64,000 nt of DNA from positions 992,001 to 1,056,000 of the forward strand of contig OX337241.1 of assembly GCA_946965045.2 (NCBI GenBank), written 5' to 3'. The notes under the pieces are model-generated. The model saw only the letters and a program-made list of their open reading frames with translations. It did no database searches and was not told the DNA's origin. Each line of letters starts with the position of its first letter. Within the stretch, counting starts at the first letter, position 1. Origin of the DNA: Epithemia pelagica. Taxonomy: Eukaryota > Bacillariophyta > Bacillariophyceae > Surirellales > Surirellaceae. A program made the translations under genes and the position numbers. Below, one piece after another: positions 56,515-64,000 of the stretch.

Positions 56515-59500
56515 CTATGTTGAGAGCAAGTCGAAGGCTCCCGTACCATGTTGCATTGGTCGACCCATGACAATGTTCGCACTGGGGCTACACATGGTAT
56601 CAATGTCCTTTGTCATTGCAGCTTGTTTTAGAAATGAGGCAGTCGTTTCAAAACTCATTTGCAAAAACGCAGAACTACAGTCGCGCATGCCAATCCGACT
56701 CATGGGCTTAAAGCCTCCGCCAAAGGTCATATAATCGGCAATCAACGACAAATGCCGCGGGTCCACTTCAATACCATAGACGCCAAACACACCACGAACT
56801 TGCTTTACAATTGAATTCCGTGCAGCCTCGACACCGTATGCACAGCGAATCGCCCAAATGTCGTTGGAGATTAAACGATCGTGATCTACTTCACTCAAGT
56901 TCCACATCTCCTCAAAATTGACACCGGCCGTTTGAAGGCATCGACCTCTCCCATCTTCCTCCTCGTTCACAAATGCCTGTTCAATATTCTTCCGAGACCT
57001 GACAACAATCTTTTTCGCAGCAGCTTCCACGAGACCAACCATCAAGAGTGGCCGAGCCGCTGGGTCGACACGCAACGGAGGGAGAGCAATCGTGTTGAGC
57101 TTTGACACAACTTGTATTTTGTCAACCTTTTCAAACAAAGATTCGTTCGCGCCATCTTCTTCTCCTTCTTCTTCCTCCTTGTTTTCGTCCTCGTCCATAC
57201 CATCTTCTTCAATGTCTTCAACACTATCTTCCTCGTAGGAGACACTCTGTCTTCGTTGTGCCTGTCGATCTGCGTCCGCGCCATCTTCATCTCCAATATC
57301 GCTGTTATCATCATCGTCATCTTCGTCTTGATCATCCAAATCATCTCTTCGGCCTCCCTTGTCTTCCTCCCCCACGTCTAAAGTTCGTTTCTCTCCTCCT
57401 TCTACCTCCGTCGATCCAATGACACCATCTACCGCGGAACGTTTGAGCTCCTTCCTCATCATTTGCGCCAACAGGGGAATAAAGTTCGAGCCTACGACCT
57501 TCGCGATTCCATTCAAGGACAGACCAAAGGCCTCTCGGATTCGTTCTGTAGGATGCATCTTGATGCGCACAAAGTACGCCCGGTTCCAATCACCAGCAGG
57601 GCTTTGCTCCAGCTTCTCCGTCACGGCAACACCATGATCGCCGGATATTAACTCCATGAGCGTCAATTTCGTAAACTCTCGTGTTAGCCTGATTGTTGCT
57701 CGTTCGGATACTGAAGAGTTGAGGGGAACAGACATGGTCGGTGTTTTGAGGACGCGGGAGGCAGTCATGATGATCTCTCGTAGTCGCGGAATTCCCAACG
57801 TCACATTCGCACCAGCTCCAGCCAAATGAAAAGTATTCAATGTCATTTGTGTGGATGGTTCACCAATGGATTGTGCCGCGATGCTACCAACCGCCTCTCC
57901 GGGGGCACACAGCGAGGCACTGTACTTTGCTGCAATGAGAGAACCCAACTCCTGCGGTGTGACTCTGGAGGATTCCATTGTCTTTTGTAGCTCCTTGTTG
58001 CCTTTAATCTCATCATACGAGTATCGTGCCACTCGTTCACTTAGACTGGCACCGCTCGACCCAATAAGATGGCCTCGGTCCTTGGAAGAAAGGAGAGGAT
58101 CAAATGCTGTGGGTTTTACCAAGGTCGCAATACTGGATGCGATCTTTTCATTGCCTTTTCCCAGATCGACAGTCACTGGAACATTCTTCTGACAATGCCG
58201 ATCTTCCAAATACTCCAAATCCACCATATCTCCTCTTTGATTTACTTTTGTCACAATCGCATCAAACCAACCATGGCAAAGTGCACCTCTTTTCCAGGTG
58301 TTTCCCTCTCTCAGTCTCCGGGCTCGGACTCTGCCACCCGGTCGAAGAAGCTCTTTCATGGTCTTTTCTTGGAGCGAACTATGACGAAGAGAATCGGCAG
58401 CTGCCAAGTCAATTGTAGAGTTGGGAAGAGACGAATTGTGTCTTCCCACGGACGCATGATTTCGAGCCAAGAATGAAAGAGAGTTTGCAGAACAGCCCAA
58501 AAAGGGTCCCTTGGTGGGGTCCAAACCATCTTCACCATAGAGAAATTGAATCACACCACCTTCCGAGTTTCGAACAGTATAATCATAACACACTTTCAAC
58601 TCTTCCAAATGTTTGACCAAACATCTTTGCAAGTACCCTGACCGAGATGTTTTTACGGCCGTATCAACAAGACCTTCTCTCCCCGCCATGCAATGAAAGT
58701 AATATTCTTGAGGCCGGATGCCTGTCAGAAAGCGATCCATGACAAATCCGTCGGCTCTTGGATTGGGATCATATGGTGCGAAAGAAGGGAGAGTCCTACC
58801 GCTACTAAGACGAGGAACCCTTCGTCCTTCCAGTGCTTGTTGTCCCAATGCGCATGTTACCTGAGATTGATTGACAATGGAACCTTTCGCGCCGGTTGTG
58901 GTCATGATTCCAAACGTATTGGCCGGAAAGGGGACCACAAGTCCATCTGGAAGACATGATTTTACAATGGAACTTGCGAGTGGATTGAGTTTACCTTGCA
59001 TATACCCGTCCAAGGCGGCAAAGTTTGCTTTCCCCTCGTTTCCGGACAACAGTTCGCCAATCTTGGCTGATGCAGATGCTTTCTCAACCGGTCTCAGAGG
59101 CTCAGACGACTCAGCGGTTTCATCAATACGAATTTTGCCTCCCTCCGAGTCGGCCCAGGCCTTTGCTGCACGGGCACCAATATTGTAAGCTTTCTCAACA
59201 AGCTTTCGGCGCTCCGCATCGGCCGCTTTGGTCAAAATCAAGTCTTCTGTTCGACACGAGTGACCAGCAAAATATTGGACGTAGGCGGTAAAAAGTCGAC
59301 TTAGGGAACTGAGAAAGAGTCCAGCCTTTTCGGGACCATATGCTTCATAGATTGAATGAACCAAGGAGAAGTCAGTTGCCCCAAATGCAGCTTTATCCAG
59401 TACACCCCGAAGAAGCTCACTGTCTTGGACAATAACTAGATGTTCTTCTTGTTCTTTTCCAAAAGCCGATTCGTTGGTTTTCGCCTTTCTCCTCATGGAA

Positions 59501-62331
59501 AGCTTGGGCAGATTCGTAAGCTTATCGCTGTCACTGTCGCTCCCCTTGCGCAGGTGCAAGAGCAGAGTTGTAATGACTTGCTTGCCCGTCCACAATTGAC
59601 GCGGCTTGACGATAGCCGGAGGGACAAGTTCAATTTCGGCATCGGATCGAATGACTTCGAGACCAGGAAGACTGGCCAGACAGGCAAACAAGAGTTGTTG
59701 ATATTCCCATTTTTCCAAAAAGGTATCGCGTTTCGTCAACTTGACACCACCCACGACATGGTCTTGAATGAGCCCTCGTAACGGTGATCCATCGGTTGGT
59801 ACAATGTACTGCAAATCTGTTCGGGCAATATACATGGCCTCCGCACGGGCAATATCACTTTGTGGAAAATGACAATTCATTTCATCGCCATCAAAATCTA
59901 GAATACATTCACAATCATTGCAAGGATTAGCAACAAAGCCGAGAAAGCAACGTTCTCGGTGTACTTGAGTTCTTCTTCCTGCAGTGAAATTGCTTACCAG
60001 CGTTGTAGGTGTTGCAGTTGGCGTAGTGCATGCGGATGGTCTTTTGGGTGGGATTGTGTAAGATCCGTACACGGTGGGCCATGATTCCGGGTTTGTGGAG
60101 AGTGGGCTGACAACAGACAAGATAGAATCAGAGGTGAGACTACTCCACACGAATGACAAACCGTTGGTGTGAATCGATATGCGCATAAGACAAAAACATC
60201 CTCCGACCGGCAGGACATTCTCTCCTCTCGGAGAACAAGGTCCACCGGCTAAAATGGTCATAATCCGTCATTTCCGAGTCGGAGTGGTGCATGACAAAAT
60301 ACTCGTCGTTGGATATTCTGAATACGCTTCGAGTGATTTTCTTCGTCTCATTCTCTGAATAGAAAGCAAGAATCTCTTGTTGTACGCACCTGTCGATTCA
60401 TGAGGACGTAATCGCCGTCGACCAATTGTCGTCCCACAATGGTTGGTTTTCCACTCTTTTTCAAATTGGTCAAGAGCATGGCGGCTACGGCCGCTCGCGA
60501 TTGGGGTTTCATTTTACTCAAATCAATTCGTTTCCCATCGGCCGTTTGGACCCATCGGGCACCGGGGTAGTGCGAGGGACCTCGTTCGACCAAGGTTCGG
60601 AGTTCCTTGACATTGAGTGTCGTGACGGGTGTGGGATAGGTCAAGACGGTGGCAAAGTATCGGGGCAAACCAATTTCGTTCCCACCCACATACGGGTCCG
60701 GACTAATAACACTCCGACAGGCAAAGTCGACACGTTTGCCCATCATGTTTTTGCGAAACAAGCCCTCCTTTCGTTCCAAAATTTGACGAATTCCCGGCGC
60801 TACCAAATGACTGGGTACCGCCGATGGATCCTTGGAGGAATCCATAAAACAATTGACGGTCGTTTGCAAGTTAATCCAGGCCGTATAGGCGTTGGGTTCA
60901 TTTCCGGCGGCAAAGAGGGAACGAACGGATTCATTGAGTTGAATGACTTTGGTCAAGTATTGGTTCTGACTATGTTCGACTTGGGCTCCATTCATTTCCA
61001 TGGAAGGTCGAAACCGATTGGGAGGAACGGCAATGGCTTGAAGAAAGAAAAATTTGTACCCATGTTCATCAAAGTTGTTGTTTCCCGACCCAAACAAGCA
61101 ATTGAGAAGATACGGGTCGCTTTTCCAGGTTCGTTGCAATTGTGCTTGGATTTCCTTGGTATGCATAAAATGATCCTTTTCTTTCATTCCAGTCGTTCCC
61201 GCAGCACCCTCTTCGTCGTCATCATCGTCGTCGTCCTCTTCGTCGTCCACGTCCATATCGTCCGCTTCCTCGGGGGCAGCGACAATGGATCTTCGACGAG
61301 CGGCACTGTCATCGGAATTGTAGCCGTCATTGTTGGTGTCGTCGTGTTGACCGACCAAGGCCGATTGTACCAAAAGACCATCCAATTGATTTTGTTTTTG
61401 ATTGCGAGCCGACAAGAGTCCACGAAAAAACTTGTTGCTGGAATCTTGTCGAATTTTGGGAGAATAGGCCCCACAATGAGAACATCGTTTGGTACCCTTG
61501 CAGGCGGACAAACATTCCTTGATCAAGGCATCCCGGAGTGTGCGCTCGTAGGAATTCAACTTTTTGGTACTACGACCACCACCACGAGGGTTGCGGTCCT
61601 TGGATGGTTGAAATTCTCGCAAAAAGTCATCCAAGACCCGAGCACTTTCCACCGTGGAGAGTTTGGTGGAAGAACGACCACCGTCCGCATTGGTTTTGCC
61701 TCCACCATGTTTGGACAATACCACTTGCATTTGAGAATCCAATCCATGCAATTGATTGATTTTTCCTTGATACAAGAGATGGAATTTGGCTCGTGCCAGT
61801 GCCAATTGACGGGGTGGGGCCCGTAATTTGTGACAGACCAAACATTTGGATCGCAACAGGGTCAAAATTTCTGGAACGAGTAAGGGATGGTGCACCGGAA
61901 CGGCCAATTCAATGTGTCCAAAATGTCCGGGGCAAGATTGTTTCCGTAATCCACACGTGGGACAGGGAGGATCTCGATCGTTGGCGGGTCCCATGCGAGG
62001 ATCGCACAACCCACCCGGAAGTGCATGGTTCGATATACTAAAGGCTTGCGAACTGGTAATTTCAACCACGGATCGAGATCGAACATGTTCGTCTGTGTAA
62101 AACCTAGTAGAGAGATTTGTGAAGGAGAAATATATGGATGAGGAAAGTCACGTGAGCGAAAAGATTCTCGTTGGCTATCAGACTCCATCCTCCCTCCGAT
62201 ATCACTTGCATACAATCCTTTCGTGTCTCTTTCCAGACCGCATGAAATCGCATGCTTTTTGTCACCTACCCAAATTCTACCGACTGTACCTGTCGTCGAA
62301 CAATTCCATCGAGCGGGTCCGACGACGCCAT
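56515..62331 (-). CDS. RPA1: DNA-directed RNA polymerase I largest subunit, four exons
   Basis: Catalytic subunit of the polymerase that transcribes rRNA in the nucleolus. Exons 62331-62270, 62103-60390, 60106-59998 and 59897-56515 join in frame (introns of 166, 283 and 100 nt), giving 1755 aa. Splicing restores conserved text at each joint: EFGFYTDE at the first, [17 protein letters not shown] at the second, and the Mg-binding [10 protein letters not shown] (Asp629, 631, 633) at the third. Other landmarks are [10 protein letters not shown], the zinc motif [33 protein letters not shown], the bridge/trigger region ending in [15 protein letters not shown], and a long acidic jaw insertion ([20 protein letters not shown]) typical of Pol I rather than Pol II or III. 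There is no C-terminal heptad domain, also as in Pol I. Divergent from the next ORF across 428 bp. Confidence 0.93.
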
Positions 62332-62759
62332 GGTGATGGCTCCAAGAGAGAACACAAAATCGGAGCTTATGAATGGACGGGGAGCGAGGTGAAGAATTTG
62401 AATTTCGAAATTTGAATAAATCCATCGAGGGGCTTAAGTGAAAATGAGGTCAATTTCAATCGCACAAAGCGTCTGAAAAAGCAAAAATCATTCGCAAGCA
62501 AGCAAGGTCGATCACATGCTTTCTCGCAGTATTCGCACGTCGCGCACCGAGAGATCCGCCGTTAGAGGAGAGTAGGGCTGAGGGGTGGCACGCGCTTGCT
62601 CTGACCTCCACGTTTTCAACTAAAACACAACAAAATCTCAAAACCCTCCTTCCTTTTCTGTCCGGTGCGCAAAAAAAAACCCACCCGACAGTCGGTTGAT
62701 TCGTTTCACGATAAGAGGTCAGACCAACCAAAGAGTTCAAGACAACAAAGCAACACAAA

Positions 62760-64000
62760 ATGAATAAGGCTGCGCAAGAAAACCTTGAGATTCCACAGAA
62801 TCAGGAACGGCAAATTGTCAATGCCGAGGACCCTTCTACAGAGGAAGCGATGAAGGAACACGCCGTTGCCAAGAAGAAGCCGTCACGCCACGCACGCCCT
62901 GAGTACCCCAAGTTATCATTGATTGCTGGCGACACCGATGATTCGAGAGATGATGAGGAAATTAAGAAGGGCAAAGAAGAATGGCTGGAGAATGGGGAGG
63001 AGCAACTTAAGGAGAGACAGAAAAATGCTTTCGGTGATGATGCTCCCACTTTCTTTCGTGACTTGGACTCTGACGACAAAAAGTCAACGCGGTTTCTGAG
63101 AGCCACGGATATCTTGAAAAATATTTGGCCGGGTGGGGAAATCAATCTGGACGACATCGATACCATAATTGAGCGACTACAGAACATTCCATATCTGGGA
63201 AATGGATCCTTGAAAAACGATCTTGACCATGCCCGAGGGATTTGCAATGCCAGCGGCGACGACGACAATAATGACGGGATCAGTCCTGAATTGAAGAAAT
63301 GTTTGGCAAGCATTCCAGACGAAGGCGCTCGTAAAACTGCTTTTGCCAATGTTTTGGCGCTAGCAAAAAAAGAACAGTTGGGGGCAAAGAAAAAACAATT
63401 GTTGATAATAAGAAGCAATATTTCTGATGTCCTGGTTGAAGTCATGAGGAAGACAATGAACGTACATAACCAACTCTTATTTCTCTCTGGTTTGAACCAG
63501 GCCGAAGCGACAAAAACCACCTGTTCTCCTAGCGGTGGCGCGAATACCAACGAATCTACGGCCTCCAAGAAGCGAAAGAGGAATGAAGAAGAAGCAAAAC
63601 TCGAGGAAAGACGCGAGGTCTACCCGCTTGCAGAAGCGGAAACGATTTTTTCACCGATCTTGGAAGGTCCTGCAGACATTGAAGACGTTCTACAGGACCT
63701 TACCAAGGTTAGTCCACACGACAAAGCAGAAAAACGTCTGAGAAAGGTAATGACTGTTCTCGAAAGGTACCTTGAAGAAGCAACCTTTTTGAAGAACCAC
63801 GATAACCTGTACAGGGAAAAAGTAGAGAAAGGGCTAAAAGCCTTGCGGCACAAAATTCGTCAGACGAGCACGGAGCCTGAGGATTCTTATACCCGTGACT
63901 CTACTTCAACCAAGTCGAAAGTCGCTTCCTCTACTCCAACACCCGAAGAGAAATATGCACCCGGGGCGTTTGCCCACGAAAAAGATGGCACGCAGCCTTG
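62760..64000 (+). CDS. Unknown acidic/charged protein, 3' end outside the window
   Basis: Open from ATG 62760 to the window edge (413 codons, no stop). The sequence is strongly charged: an N-terminal KKKPSRHARPEYPK basic patch, an Asp/Glu-rich stretch, helical segments with heptad-like spacing (IDTIIERLQNIPYL; LEERREVYPLAEAETI), a putative nuclear signal KKRKRNEEE, and a second helical region near residues 325-365 (EKRLRKVMTVLERYLEEATF). No catalytic motif, signal peptide or membrane span is seen in the visible part. It may be a nuclear coiled-coil protein, or the N-terminal region of a larger NTPase/nuclease protein such as the one at 26133-28418, with which it shares only general charge bias. 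No function assigned. Confidence 0.65.
   Translation, partial: MNKAAQENLEIPQNQERQIVNAEDPSTEEAMKEHAVAKKKPSRHARPEYPKLSLIAGDTDDSRDDEEIKKGKEEWLENGEEQLKERQKNAFGDDAPTFFRDLDSDDKKSTRFLRATDILKNIWPGGEINLDDIDTIIERLQNIPYLGNGSLKNDLDHARGICNASGDDDNNDGISPELKKCLASIPDEGARKTAFANVLALAKKEQLGAKKKQLLIIRSNISDVLVEVMRKTMNVHNQLLFLSGLNQAEATKTTCSPSGGANTNESTASKKRKRNEEEAKLEERREVYPLAEAETIFSPILEGPADIEDVLQDLTKVSPHDKAEKRLRKVMTVLERYLEEATFLKNHDNLYREKVEKGLKALRHKIRQTSTEPEDSYTRDSTSTKSKVASSTPTPEEKYAPGAFAHEKDGTQP

Overview
The window reads as nuclear DNA of a diatom, most likely a raphid pennate; I cannot name the species from sequence alone. Supporting evidence: short GT-AG introns (about 58-170 nt), a DUF6824-type protein (a domain I know mainly from diatoms), two Ty1/copia elements with diatom-style pol, a Harbinger-like DNA transposon, a Crinkler-like NTPase/nuclease, and many low-complexity CAA/ACA-encoded Gln, Asn and Thr tracts in host genes.

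Layout. 0-6 kb: a partial GT31-like glycosyltransferase, a three-exon DHHC palmitoyltransferase and a two-exon protein of unknown function. 6.3-13.1 kb: a nested transposon block. A decayed RNase H fragment of a non-LTR-like retroelement starts directly after a 16-bp direct repeat whose partner lies at 13.1 kb. A 4.65-kb copia element (7756-12403) sits inside it, inserted into one arm of a long inverted repeat. One LTR of that copia has most of its length flipped. 13.2-18.3 kb: an LRR protein, a cupin-like protein and a proline/serine-rich disordered protein. 18.9-29.0 kb: a second transposon-rich island with a broken DDE_1 (pogo/jerky-like) transposase, a complete two-gene Harbinger-like transposon with terminal inverted repeats, and an intact Crinkler-like NTPase plus PD-(D/E)xK-like gene. 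The island is bounded by two copies of a 540-575 bp repeat.

29.3-40.8 kb: a tail-anchored low-complexity protein, an ABC half-transporter (three exons), a ~500-bp MITE-like element, a carbohydrate-type sulfotransferase between two copies of another repeat, and one polypeptide joining the urease accessory proteins UreD and UreF. 41.2-50.3 kb: a structurally complete copia element with two apparently identical 379-bp LTRs ending AGTC...GACT, a 5-bp target duplication and an uninterrupted 2660-codon gag-pol. 50.9-62.3 kb: a DUF6824 protein, histone acetyltransferase HAT1 and the largest subunit of RNA polymerase I (four exons). An unknown acidic coiled-coil-like ORF runs off the right edge.

Host genes are ordinary eukaryotic single units in both orientations, with no operons. 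The unusual content lies in the transposon islands (inverted LTR segment, catalytic Glu-to-Lys changes, nested target duplications, Crinkler-like gene) and in the UreD-UreF fusion. Exon boundaries were placed by eye from GT/AG signals and frame continuity; no RNA evidence was available.
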